This document shows, piece by piece, positions 37,671-46,030 of a stretch of DNA of 64,000 bases. Source of the stretch: Microbacterium sp. SORGH_AS_0969 (lineage in GTDB: Bacteria > Actinomycetota > Actinomycetes > Actinomycetales > Microbacteriaceae); assembly GCF_030818255.1 (NCBI RefSeq), contig NZ_JAUTAG010000001.1:3410001-3474000 (forward strand), read 5' to 3'. Numbering within the stretch: the first letter of the stretch is position 1; every line of letters begins with the position of its first letter. The notes beneath the pieces were generated by a model. The model was not told the origin of the DNA and ran no database searches. It saw nothing but the letters and a program-made list of their open reading frames with translations. Both the position numbers and the translations under genes were made by a program.

Positions 37671-38129
37671 ATGACCACGCCCCGCCGCCTGCTGCTCGTC
37701 AACGGTCCGAACCTCAACCTGCTGGGCACGCGTCAGCCCGAGATTTACGGGCGCGAGACCCTCGCTGATGTCGAACGGGTCACTGCCGAAGCCGCCCAGC
37801 GCCACGGCATCGAGGTCCGGGCCCTGCAGAGCAACCACGAGGGCGTGCTCATCGACGCGATCCACGCCGCCCGTCTCGACTGCGCGGGCATCGTGATCAA
37901 CGCCGGAGGGCTCACGCACACCTCCGTCGCGCTGCGCGACGCGCTGGCATCCGTCGCCCTCCCCGTCGCCGAGGTGCACATCTCGAACATCAAGGAGCGC
38001 GAGAGCTTCCGTCACTTCTCGTACATTGAAGACGTCGCCGCCGTGCACGTGATCGGCGAGGGCGTCCCGGGGTACGCGCGGGCCGTCCACCTGCTCGTCG
38101 ACGTCATCAGCGGCCGCGCGGACGGCTGA
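37671..38129 (+). CDS. aroQ: type II 3-dehydroquinate dehydratase
   Basis: A 152-residue dodecameric type II dehydroquinase. Seen: LLVNGPNLNLLGTRQPEIYG with the catalytic Tyr and flexible loop near residue 25, ALQSNHEGVLIDAIH, VINAGGLTHTSVALRDAL, EVHISNIKERESFRHFSYI and a catalytic His. It serves shikimate synthesis but also the quinate breakdown route, in which dehydroquinate must be dehydrated. Being 13 bp behind qsuB, it can be read through when the catabolic cluster is on, as well as from its own -10 box. Confidence 0.94.
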   Translation: MTTPRRLLLVNGPNLNLLGTRQPEIYGRETLADVERVTAEAAQRHGIEVRALQSNHEGVLIDAIHAARLDCAGIVINAGGLTHTSVALRDALASVALPVAEVHISNIKERESFRHFSYIEDVAAVHVIGEGVPGYARAVHLLVDVISGRADG

Positions 38130-38200
38130 GCGCGCCGCTGCCGGCTCGGGCGGGGACGTCTGGTTGCACCAGGTCGCCCGCGCCCGAGCAAGGCATCGCG

Positions 38201-38206
38201 TAGACT
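38201..38206 (+). promoter_or_regulatory. -10 box of efp
   Basis: TAGACT in the 138-bp aroQ-efp gap predicts a leader of about 55 nt before the efp ATG. No firm -35 is visible at the right distance. Confidence 0.45.
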
Positions 38207-38267
38207 CGACCGCTGGGTGTGCGCCAGAGCGCCGCCTCCCCTCACACGAAACGGAACACTGGCACTC

Positions 38268-38828
38268 ATGGCATCCACCGCAGACATCAAGAACGGCGTC
38301 GTCCTCAGCATCGACGGTCAGCTCTGGAACGTCGTGGAGTTCCAGCACGTCAAGCCCGGTAAGGGTGGCGCGTTCGTCCGCACGAAGCTGAAGAACGTCA
38401 TGAGCGGCAAGACCGTCGACCGCACGTTCAACGCCGGCGCCAAGGTCGACATCGAGAACGTCGACCGCCGCGACTTCACGTACCTGTACAACGACGGTGA
38501 GGGCTTCGTCTTCATGGACGTCGCCGACTACGACCAGATCACCGTGGGCGCTGCCACCGTCGGCGACGCCGCCAACTTCCTGCTCGAGAACCAGCAGGTG
38601 CAGATCGCGCTCAACAACGGCAACCCCCTCTACATCGAGCTCCCGCCGTCCGTCGTGCTCGAGGTCACCTACACCGAGCCCGGTCTGCAGGGCGACCGCT
38701 CGTCGGCCGGCACCAAGCCCGCCACCGTCGAGACCGGCTACGAGATGCAGGTTCCGCTGTTCCTCGAGACCGGCACGAAGATCAAGGTCGACACTCGCAC
38801 CGGCGAGTACCTCGGCCGCATCAGCTGA
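38268..38828 (+). CDS. efp: translation elongation factor P
   Basis: A 186-residue three-domain factor that rescues ribosomes stalled on polyproline. Domain I is a KOW-like fold with [35 protein letters not shown]. The loop lysine is the residue that some bacteria modify, and no modifying enzyme gene is seen here. The C-terminal OB domain ends [13 protein letters not shown], the family signature. ATG at 38268 begins [10 protein letters not shown]. It is directly followed by nusB, two bases after its stop. Confidence 0.97.
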   Translation: MASTADIKNGVVLSIDGQLWNVVEFQHVKPGKGGAFVRTKLKNVMSGKTVDRTFNAGAKVDIENVDRRDFTYLYNDGEGFVFMDVADYDQITVGAATVGDAANFLLENQQVQIALNNGNPLYIELPPSVVLEVTYTEPGLQGDRSSAGTKPATVETGYEMQVPLFLETGTKIKVDTRTGEYLGRIS

Positions 38829-38830
38829 CC

Positions 38831-39241
38831 TTGTCCGCCCGCACAAAGGCGCGCAAGCGCGCTCTCGACATCCTCTTCCAAGCCGACGTGCGCGGCGAGG
38901 AACTGCCGATCATGCTGGCCGCCGAGGCGAAGCGCGCCTCTTCCGAGCCCGACCGTCAGGCCTCCTGGTTGTACGCCCGCGACATCGTCGACGGTGTGAT
39001 CGACAACCGCGACGCGATCGACGAGCAGATCACCACCTTTGCGAAGGACTGGTCGCTGCAGCGCATGCCCGCCGTCGACCGCGCCCTGCTGCGCATCGGC
39101 ACGTGGGAGATCCTGTACAACGACGAGGTGCCCACGGCCGTCGCGATCGACGAAGCGGTGGAGCTCGCGAAAGAGTTCTCGACCGACGACTCCGGCTCGT
39201 TCGTCCACGGCGTGCTGGCCCGGATCGCGCGCTCGTCCTGA
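38831..39241 (+). CDS. nusB: transcription antitermination factor NusB
   Basis: A 136-residue all-helical RNA-binding protein that works with NusE in rRNA antitermination. SARTKARKRALDILFQADVRGE is the N-terminal Arg-rich box-A-binding region, and [52 protein letters not shown] is the core signature. The TTG start at 38831, two bases after the efp stop, gives the usual N-terminus, and no better start exists. The next gene in most relatives is pyrR, here 5.3 kb away. Confidence 0.94.
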   Translation: MSARTKARKRALDILFQADVRGEELPIMLAAEAKRASSEPDRQASWLYARDIVDGVIDNRDAIDEQITTFAKDWSLQRMPAVDRALLRIGTWEILYNDEVPTAVAIDEAVELAKEFSTDDSGSFVHGVLARIARSS

Positions 39242-39324
39242 GCCCTCGCGACGTGTTCCGACGCGGCCCCGACGTTTCGTCGGCGGCCGCGTCGCGGCGT
39301 TTCGGCGTGAACGCGTTGGCGGGG

Positions 39325-39425
39325 TGCGCGCGCCGCGGCGAGTCAGCGGCGTGCGCGCGCGGCCGCGAGTCAGCGGCGTGCGGGCGCGGCCGTGTGTCAG
39401 CGGCTTGCGGGCGCGGCCGCAAGTC
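39325..39425. repeat. 27-bp GC-rich tandem repeat
   Basis: About 3.7 copies of a 27-bp unit containing GAGTCAGCGGCGTGCG, in phase at 39340, 39367, 39394 and 39421, ending against the 69-bp palindrome. The 322-bp nusB-helicase gap (39242-39563) contains this, the palindrome and no gene. Confidence 0.85.
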
Positions 39426-39426
39426 G

Positions 39427-39495
39427 CGCATAAACGCTGTTCGCGCACAGAAACGCGAGCTCAGCGTGTTTCTGTGCGCGAATCGCGTTTATGCG
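39427..39495. repeat. 69-bp palindromic repeat (family A), copy 1
   Basis: Nearly symmetrical along its length: CGCATAAACGC...GCGTTTATGCG outside, and CGCGCACAGAAAC...GTTTCTGTGCGCG inside. The predicted hairpin would have about 30 bp. It is the most perfect of the three copies. Confidence 0.95.
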
Positions 39496-39563
39496 TGGTC
39501 CGGAACCCCCGCGAGCCCGCTCGCACGGCCGGCGATGTCGGAAGCCTCGGGCAGGATGCTCCC

Positions 39564-42515
39564 GTGACCACCTGGCGCGACCTCCTCCCCGGGGGCAAGC
39601 CGGCCGCCTACGAGCCGCTCGCCCTCGGCGTCGAGCTGCGCCAGCGCGAGGCCTACGACCCCGCGCGGTGGGAGGCGCGGGCGGTGGTGCCGGTGACCCC
39701 GCGCATGCTCGCGCGCCGCCGCGACGATCTGCAGCTCGTCGCGCGTCCCCTCGTGCGAGGCGCGCGCGAGGCGTGGATCCGAGCGGATGCCACGTGGGAT
39801 GCCGTGCGTCGATCCACCACGCGCTTCGACCCCGCGCACGTGCGGTGGTTCGCCGAGCTCCACGCCCTCTCTCAGGCCCTTCGCACCGCCGGACCGTTCG
39901 CTCCCTCCGGCGACACGATCGCCCTCGATGCCGTCGACTCGCCCCTGCTGTGGCCGCACCTGGCGGCGGCCGAGGGGCTTGGCATCCGGATCGTCGCGAT
40001 GCACGCGCAGCAGACGGTGCGCCTCGCACGCACGGCGACGGCGCGCGTGGCGCTCGACGCGGTCGGCGGGGGAGCGCTGCGCGTCTCGGCCGATCTCGAG
40101 ATCGACGGGCGTCCCGTGGATGCCGCGCATGCCCGCGCCGTGGGCACATCGGGGGTCTTCGCGTTCGAGGTCGACCGCGACCCCGTGCCGATCGTCCTCG
40201 CGGCCGTCGACCTTCCGTCGCCGCTCCCCGCGCTGATCGGCGGCAGGGTCGTCGACGTCGTCGCCGCCGAAGCGACGGAGTTCGTGGTCGAGATGTATCC
40301 GCGCCTCGCCCTCCGCGCCCCGCTCTCGGTCGGCGCCGGAGTGCCGCCCCCGCCGCCGGCGCGCCCGACGCTGACCGTGGAGGTCTCGTACCTCGACGAC
40401 GACGCCGTGCAGTACCGGCTCGACTGGGTGTATCCGGGCGGCTTCCGAACCGTGTACGACGACCAGAGCGAGAACGTCGAGCGTGACGCGCGCGCCGAGG
40501 CGCAGATCGGCGAGCGGTTCGAGACGGCGTGGATGGCGGCATCCGACCTGCCCCTGATGCCAAAGGCTCTCCTGCGCGACGCGGACGCCGCGGTCTTCGG
40601 TTCCCGCGTGCTGCCCGCTCTCGACGTGGTCGACGAGGTGCGGGTGCGCACTCGGGGCACGCAGCCGACCTTCCGCGAGCTGCGGGGGGATCCGTCCCTG
40701 CGCATCACCGCGGTGGAGTCACTCGACCGCGACTGGCTCGACCTCGGCATCGTCGTGACGATCGACGGCCGTCTCATCCCCTTCGGCGTGCTCTTCAGCG
40801 CCCTCTCACGGGGGCGCACGCGCATCAAGCTGTCGGACGGTGCCTGGTTCTCGCTCACGCACCCGGCTCTGCAGAGGCTTCGAGAGCTGCTCGAGGAGGC
40901 CGCGGCGCTCGACGAGTGGGAGACCGGGCCGCGCCTGCCCCGCACCCACCTCGCCCTGTGGGCCGAGTTCGAAGACCTCGCCGACCAGTCCGAGGCTGCG
41001 GTCGAGTGGCGGCAGCTGGCGCGAGCGCTCCGTGACGTCACCGAGGTACCGCGAGTGTCCACACCGCCCGGATTCCGAGCGGAGTTGCGCCCGTACCAGC
41101 GCGAGGGGTTGTCGTGGCTGGCGCTCCTGCACGCCCACCGGCTCGGCGGCATCCTGGCCGACGACATGGGCCTCGGAAAGACGCTGCAGCTGCTCGCGGT
41201 CATCGCCCACAGCCGCACCCGCGGCGACGCGCGACCGTGGCTCGTCGTCGCGCCGACGTCGGTGCTGCCGACCTGGCGCGACGAAGCCGCACGTTTCGCC
41301 CCCGGCCTGCGGGTCGCGGTCGTCGAGGCGACCGCGGTGCGCCGTGAGAGGTCCATCGCCGAGATCTCGGGCGACGCGGACATCGTCGTCGCGTCCTACG
41401 GCGTCGTGCGGACGGATGCCGACGAGTTCGCCGCACCGCACTGGTCGGGGGTGGTGCTCGACGAGGCGCAGTTCGTCAAGAATCCGGCGACGCGTATCCA
41501 TCGCGCGATCGCCGCCCTGCGCACCGACGCGGTGTTCGCGGCCACCGGCACCCCGATCGAGAACGGGCTCGACGATCTGTGGGCCCTCCTTGCGCTGACG
41601 GCACCCGGGTTGTTCCCCTCGATCCGACAATTCCGCGAGGACTACACGCGCGCGATCGAGCAGCTGCCGTCGGACGCGCCCACCGCCCTCTCTGCCGCGG
41701 CAGCCGGGGAGCATCGCGAGAAGACCCTCGAGCGACTTCGGCGCCGGGTGCGGCCGTTCCTCCTCCGCCGCACCAAGGACGTGGTGGCGTCCGATCTCCC
41801 GCCGAAGCAGGAGCAGGAGATCGCCGTGCCGCTCGGCCCGGCCCACCGCGCGCTGTACGACCGCGTGCTGCAGCGCGAGCGTCAGAAAGTGCTCGGGCTG
41901 CTCGACGACCTCGATCGGCAGCGCTTCATCGTGTTCCGTTCGCTGACGCTGCTGCGCATGCTCGCGCTCGCCCCCGGTCTCGTCGACGAACGCGACGCGC
42001 ACCTGGGATCGGCGAAGCTCGACGTGCTGCTCGAGCGACTCGTCGAGGTCGCCGCGGAGGGGCACCGCGCGCTCGTCTTCAGCCAGTTCACGTCCTTCCT
42101 CGACATGGCCGCCGAGAGATTGGATGCCGCGGGCCTCGCCTACGCCCACCTCGACGGGAGCACCGCCCGGCGCGGTGACGTGGTCGCGGGCTTCCGCGCG
42201 GGGGAGGCGCCCGTGTTCCTCATCAGTCTGAAGGCCGGCGGCTTCGGCCTGACCTTGACCGAGGCCGAGTACGTTTTCGTGCTCGACCCGTGGTGGAACC
42301 CCGCGGCCGAAGCGCAGGCGATCGACCGCGCGCACCGCATCGGCCAGGACAAGAGCGTGTTCGTCTACCGGCTGATCGCGGCCGGCACGATCGAAGAGAA
42401 GGTGCTCGCCCTCCAGCGCCGGAAGGCCGCACTGTTCGACACGGTCATCGACGAGGGGGAGGCGTTCGCCGCTTCCCTCGACGCGTCGGACATCCGGGGG
42501 CTGCTGGGGCCGTGA
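39564..42515 (+). CDS. SNF2-family DEAD/H helicase-like ATPase
   Basis: A 983-residue Swi2/Snf2 protein. The N-terminal 480 residues are a bacterial-specific region without zinc-finger SWIM cysteines that I can see. Motor motifs: I DDMGLGKTLQLLA near residue 535, II DEAQFVKN near 640, III ATGTPIENGLDDLWAL, IV LVFSQFTSFLDMAA, V SLKAGGFGLTLTEAEYVF and VI AIDRAHRIGQDKSVFVYRLIA. Such proteins translocate on duplex DNA and remodel protein-DNA or transcription complexes, as RapA does. Start GTG 39564; the frame is open further up through the repeat region, but that is noncoding. It is flanked with the next gene by two family-A palindromes. Confidence 0.92.
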   Translation: MTTWRDLLPGGKPAAYEPLALGVELRQREAYDPARWEARAVVPVTPRMLARRRDDLQLVARPLVRGAREAWIRADATWDAVRRSTTRFDPAHVRWFAELHALSQALRTAGPFAPSGDTIALDAVDSPLLWPHLAAAEGLGIRIVAMHAQQTVRLARTATARVALDAVGGGALRVSADLEIDGRPVDAAHARAVGTSGVFAFEVDRDPVPIVLAAVDLPSPLPALIGGRVVDVVAAEATEFVVEMYPRLALRAPLSVGAGVPPPPPARPTLTVEVSYLDDDAVQYRLDWVYPGGFRTVYDDQSENVERDARAEAQIGERFETAWMAASDLPLMPKALLRDADAAVFGSRVLPALDVVDEVRVRTRGTQPTFRELRGDPSLRITAVESLDRDWLDLGIVVTIDGRLIPFGVLFSALSRGRTRIKLSDGAWFSLTHPALQRLRELLEEAAALDEWETGPRLPRTHLALWAEFEDLADQSEAAVEWRQLARALRDVTEVPRVSTPPGFRAELRPYQREGLSWLALLHAHRLGGILADDMGLGKTLQLLAVIAHSRTRGDARPWLVVAPTSVLPTWRDEAARFAPGLRVAVVEATAVRRERSIAEISGDADIVVASYGVVRTDADEFAAPHWSGVVLDEAQFVKNPATRIHRAIAALRTDAVFAATGTPIENGLDDLWALLALTAPGLFPSIRQFREDYTRAIEQLPSDAPTALSAAAAGEHREKTLERLRRRVRPFLLRRTKDVVASDLPPKQEQEIAVPLGPAHRALYDRVLQRERQKVLGLLDDLDRQRFIVFRSLTLLRMLALAPGLVDERDAHLGSAKLDVLLERLVEVAAEGHRALVFSQFTSFLDMAAERLDAAGLAYAHLDGSTARRGDVVAGFRAGEAPVFLISLKAGGFGLTLTEAEYVFVLDPWWNPAAEAQAIDRAHRIGQDKSVFVYRLIAAGTIEEKVLALQRRKAALFDTVIDEGEAFAASLDASDIRGLLGP

Positions 42516-42651
42516 GACGAGCGCACCGAACAGACGCGAGGCGGCGCCGCGCGCACCGCTGACCCGCGATCGATCCGCGGCGGCGAGTCCGCGGCATCCA
42601 TTGGTCGCTCGAACCGCCGCGACTCCCCACGGCCTTCCAGCCGCCCCCGCG

Positions 42652-42657
42652 TAGACT
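42652..42657 (+). promoter_or_regulatory. -10 box of the MBL-Rieske gene
   Basis: TAGACT, 31 bp before the ATG. The leader carries CAGGAG as ribosome site. The 173-bp gap after the helicase gene otherwise shows nothing. Confidence 0.45.
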
Positions 42658-42688
42658 CGTCAGGTTCCGTCCACGACACAGGAGCGAC

Positions 42689-44266
42689 ATGAGAATCACC
42701 GGCCTCGGCCACGCGGGCATGTTCATCGAGACGGCGGGCGGCAGCATCCTCTGCGACCCCGTCATCGGTCCGAGCTTCTTCGGCTCGTGGTTCCCGTTCC
42801 CCGACAACCGCGCGCTCGACTGGGAGCGCTTCGGCAAGGCGGACTTCCTCTACATCTCGCACCGCCACCGCGACCACTTCGATCCGGCGATGCTCGAGCG
42901 GTACGTGCCGAAGGACATCAAGGTGCTCCTCCCCGAATACCCCACCGACGACCTCGAGCAAGACCTCATCGCCCTCGGCTACACGAACCTCGTCCGCACC
43001 GAAGCGGGTGTTCCACTGCAGTTCGGTGACCTGAAGCTCATGGTCACCCCGCTTCGGGCCCCCTCGGACGGCCCGATCGGCGACTCGTCGCTCTCGCTCG
43101 ACGACGGCACGGCATCCATCCTCAATCAGAACGACTCGCACCCGCTCGACCTCGAGAAGCTGTTCGACTTCGGCAAGCCCGACGCGTACTTCACCCAGGT
43201 CTCGGGCGCGATCTGGTGGCCCATGGTCTACGACCTGCCGCAGGATGCCAAGCAGAACTTCGCGCAGCTCAAGCGCGACGCGCAGAACAAGCGCGCGATG
43301 TACTACATCGAGAAGGTGGATGCCGAGCACGTCTTCCCCATGGCCGGTCCGCCGATGTTCCTGCGCGAGGCGCTGTTCCGCTACAACGGCACGGGCCTCG
43401 AGAACGATTCGATCTTCACCGATCAGCGCGAGTTCCTCGCCCACATGAAGGAGCAGCGACCCGATCAGAAGGGGTATCTCTTCCTGCCGGGTACCGAGGT
43501 CGAGGTGCAGGGCTCCGATGTCACCGTCACCCAGACGCTGTACACCGACGAAGAGATCGAGCGCATCTTCGGCGACAAGTGGGACTACCTCGCCGAACAG
43601 CGCGACAGCCGTCAGGCCGAGATCCAGGCGGAAGAGGCATCCCGTGCCGAGATCATCCCGCCGGCGGAGATGCTCGCGGCCCTGAAGGAGTGGTGGGAGC
43701 CGCTGCTGCGCCGCGCCCGCACGATCCGCAACGGCGTGGGCGGGATGGTGCGCTTCCGCATCGGCGAGCTCGACATGGTCGTGGACTTCCCCAAGGCGAA
43801 GCTGCGTGAGTATGCGGGGGAGGAGTGCATCTACTGGTACACGATCCCCGCCGACCTCGTGTCGACGAACATCCGCGATCACGAGATCGACTGGTCGAAC
43901 TCGATCTTCCTGTCGATGCAGTTCGAGGTCGGCCGATCGGGCAAGTTCAACGAGTTCCTCACGACGTTCCTCAAGTGCCTGTCGCGTGACCGCATCGAGT
44001 ACGTCGAGAACTGGTACGCCGAGCAGTCCGACCAGACCGAGGATGCCGAAATCGACGGCTGGACCGTGCAGCGCCGCTGCCCGCACCTGCGCGCCGACCT
44101 CACCAAGACCGGCAAGATCGAGGACGGCGTGCTGACGTGCTCGCTGCACGACTGGAAGTGGGACCTGGCCTCGGGTCGGTGCCTGACGACGACGGGGCAC
44201 CCGATCCGCTCTACGCCGAGCGGGGAACGCCGCGCCGCCGAGGCCGCGGAGGTCGCCGCGGGCTGA
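42689..44266 (+). CDS. metallo-beta-lactamase-fold / Rieske [2Fe-2S] fusion protein
   Basis: A 525-residue soluble protein. The N-terminal half is an UlaG-like MBL hydrolase fold with the metal motif H58-R-H60-R-D62-H63, after GHAGMFIETAGGSILCDPV. The middle (about 300-440) is helical with an SCP2-like look (MVRFRIGELDMVVDFPKAK). The C-terminus is a Rieske centre: C464-P-H466 and C484-S-L-H487. The combination recalls CMP-N-acetylneuraminate hydroxylase, in which Rieske and MBL-like parts are also joined but in the opposite order. The substrate is unknown; a monooxygenase or electron-transfer role is inference. No ferredoxin reductase lies beside it. Confidence 0.85.
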   Translation: MRITGLGHAGMFIETAGGSILCDPVIGPSFFGSWFPFPDNRALDWERFGKADFLYISHRHRDHFDPAMLERYVPKDIKVLLPEYPTDDLEQDLIALGYTNLVRTEAGVPLQFGDLKLMVTPLRAPSDGPIGDSSLSLDDGTASILNQNDSHPLDLEKLFDFGKPDAYFTQVSGAIWWPMVYDLPQDAKQNFAQLKRDAQNKRAMYYIEKVDAEHVFPMAGPPMFLREALFRYNGTGLENDSIFTDQREFLAHMKEQRPDQKGYLFLPGTEVEVQGSDVTVTQTLYTDEEIERIFGDKWDYLAEQRDSRQAEIQAEEASRAEIIPPAEMLAALKEWWEPLLRRARTIRNGVGGMVRFRIGELDMVVDFPKAKLREYAGEECIYWYTIPADLVSTNIRDHEIDWSNSIFLSMQFEVGRSGKFNEFLTTFLKCLSRDRIEYVENWYAEQSDQTEDAEIDGWTVQRRCPHLRADLTKTGKIEDGVLTCSLHDWKWDLASGRCLTTTGHPIRSTPSGERRAAEAAEVAAG

Positions 44267-44330
44267 GTCCCCGGCATCCGTATTCCGCACGTCGCGCTCC
44301 GGTGATTGGGCGGCGCCGCGGGCCCGTCGA

Positions 44331-44399
44331 CGCATAAACGCTCTCCGCGCTCGGAAACACGTGCACACCGCGTTTATGGTCGCGAACAGCGTTTATGCG
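44331..44399. repeat. 69-bp palindromic repeat (family A), copy 2
   Basis: Same 69-bp length and ends as copy 1 (CGCATAAACGCT...AACAGCGTTTATGCG), with a weaker inner stem because GCGTTTATGG replaces the GTTTCTGTG block. It lies in the 268-bp gap before pyrR. Confidence 0.92.
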
Positions 44400-44469
44400 T
44401 TTGCATCCGGATGCCGAACCGAACACTCGGCACACACCGGATCCACGCAACACGCGGGCATCCACCCCC

Positions 44470-44475
44470 TAAGCT
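44470..44475 (+). promoter_or_regulatory. -10 box of the pyr operon
   Basis: TAAGCT, predicting a transcript start near 44482 and a leader of about 53 nt that contains the PyrR-binding hairpin. The -35 region is poor. Confidence 0.45.
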
Positions 44476-44503
44476 GGACGACGAACCACAGCAACCTTTA
44501 ACC

Positions 44504-44519
44504 CCGTCCCGTGAGGCGG
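44504..44519 (+). promoter_or_regulatory. PyrR-binding RNA hairpin
   Basis: TCCCGTGAGG (44507-44516) is an exact match to the PyrR binding-loop consensus UCCNGNGAGG. The loop CGUGA is closed by CC/GG, then a bulged U and CCG/CGG. It ends 2 nt before the AAGGGAG ribosome site of pyrR, so bound PyrR can hide the start. This is the arrangement described as PyrR-dependent translational repression in Mycobacterium smegmatis, rather than the Bacillus attenuator. No attenuator terminator is present. Confidence 0.85.
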
Positions 44520-44534
44520 AGAAGGGAGCAGCGG

Positions 44535-45065
44535 ATGAATACGCGCACCGTCATGCACGATGCCGACATCGCCCGCGCTTTGACGCGCATCTCGCACGAG
44601 ATCCTGGAGTCCAACAAGGGACCGGAAGGACTCGTCCTCCTCGGCATCCCGACCCGCGGCGTCACGCTCGCGAACCGGATCGGCCCGCTGGTCAGTGAGT
44701 TCGGGGGAGCGCCCGTTCCGGTCGGCTCGCTCGACGTGACGATGTACCGCGACGATCTGCACCGCAACCCCACGCGGGCACCGCGCAAGACCGAGATCCC
44801 CGCGGGCGGCATCGACGGCAAGGTCGTCGTGCTGGTCGACGACGTGCTGTTCTCGGGTCGCAGCATCCGCGCCGCCCTCGACGCCCTGCAGGACATCGGG
44901 CGCCCCGCCGCCGTGCGCCTCGCGACCCTCATCGACCGCGGCCACCGCGAGCTGCCGATCCGCCCCGACTTCGTGGGCAAGAACCTCCCCAGTTCCCGCG
45001 ACGAGCGCGTGAACGTCCGCCTCGCCGAGACGGACGGCGTCGAAGAGGTGACGATCGAATCATGA
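44535..45065 (+). CDS. pyrR: pyrimidine operon regulator PyrR
   Basis: A 176-residue phosphoribosyltransferase-fold RNA-binding protein. The PRPP loop [21 protein letters not shown] lies near residue 100, and the N-terminal region [29 protein letters not shown] and [11 protein letters not shown] are typical. UMP-bound PyrR binds pyr mRNA; the matching hairpin sits directly upstream. ATG at 44535 is chosen for AAGGGAG seven bases upstream; an upstream GTG (44511) lies inside the hairpin. The stop overlaps pyrB (ATGA). Confidence 0.95.
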   Translation: MNTRTVMHDADIARALTRISHEILESNKGPEGLVLLGIPTRGVTLANRIGPLVSEFGGAPVPVGSLDVTMYRDDLHRNPTRAPRKTEIPAGGIDGKVVVLVDDVLFSGRSIRAALDALQDIGRPAAVRLATLIDRGHRELPIRPDFVGKNLPSSRDERVNVRLAETDGVEEVTIES

Positions 45066-46030
45066 GGCACCTCCTCGACACCCAGCACCTCTCGCGAGCC
45101 GAGGCCATCGAGATCCTCGACGTCGCCGAGGACATGGCCGACACCCAGCGCCGCGAGGTCAAGAAGCTCCCGACGCTGCGCGGCAAGACCGTGGTCAACC
45201 TCTTCTTCGAGGACTCCACCCGCACGCGCATCTCGTTCGAGGCCGCCGCCAAGCGCCTCTCCGCCGACGTCATCAACTTCTCGGCAAAGGGCTCGAGCGT
45301 CAGCAAGGGCGAGTCGCTGCAGGACACCGCACAGACCCTCCAGGCGATGGGGGCGGATGCCGTCGTCATCCGCCACGGAGCCTCCGGCGCCCCGCGCACC
45401 CTCGCCACCAGCGGCTGGATCACCGCGGGCGTCGTCAACGCGGGAGACGGCACGCACGAGCATCCGACGCAGGCGCTGCTCGACGCCTTCACGATCCGCA
45501 AGCGTCTCTTCGGCGACGACAGCCGCGGCCGCGGGCTCGACGACATCCGGGTCACGATCGTCGGCGACGTGCTGCACTCGCGCGTCGCCCGGTCGAACGT
45601 CTGGCTGCTGCACACGCTCGGGGCGCACGTGACTCTGGTCGCCCCGCCGACCCTCGTTCCGCAGGACGTCAGCGGCTGGCCCATCGAGGTCGATTACGAC
45701 CTCGATCACGCGATCGCGGCGGGACCCGACGCGCTGATGATGCTCCGCATCCAGCTCGAGCGCATGTCGGCCGCGTATTTCCCCACTGAACGGGAGTATT
45801 CGCGCCGCTACGGCCTCGATGCGCGACGCCTGGCAGCCCTGCCGCCCGATAGCATTGTCATGCACCCCGGCCCCATGAACCGGGGTCTGGAGATCTCCGC
45901 CGAAGCCGCCGATTCGCCTCGCTCGACGGTGCTCGAGCAGGTCACGAACGGCGTCTCCGTGCGGATGGCCGTGCTGTACCTGCTGCTCGCGGGCGAACGG
46001 CCCCACACCGAGAAAGAGGACCTTCGATGA
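45062..46030 (+). CDS. pyrB: aspartate carbamoyltransferase catalytic subunit
   Basis: A 322-residue enzyme that makes carbamoyl aspartate. The carbamoyl-phosphate motif [13 protein letters not shown] is near residue 53, a 80s-loop region [14 protein letters not shown] is near 80, [12 protein letters not shown] is near 135, and the [11 protein letters not shown] signature is near 265. No pyrI regulatory-subunit gene is present, as usual in actinobacteria. It overlaps pyrR and pyrC by 4 bp each, so the operon is tightly coupled. Confidence 0.97.
   Translation: MRHLLDTQHLSRAEAIEILDVAEDMADTQRREVKKLPTLRGKTVVNLFFEDSTRTRISFEAAAKRLSADVINFSAKGSSVSKGESLQDTAQTLQAMGADAVVIRHGASGAPRTLATSGWITAGVVNAGDGTHEHPTQALLDAFTIRKRLFGDDSRGRGLDDIRVTIVGDVLHSRVARSNVWLLHTLGAHVTLVAPPTLVPQDVSGWPIEVDYDLDHAIAAGPDALMMLRIQLERMSAAYFPTEREYSRRYGLDARRLAALPPDSIVMHPGPMNRGLEISAEAADSPRSTVLEQVTNGVSVRMAVLYLLLAGERPHTEKEDLR

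Noticed and set aside
44511..44534. Upstream GTG start for pyrR
   Set aside because: It lies inside the PyrR-binding hairpin and lacks a ribosome site, whereas ATG 44535 has one at good spacing.
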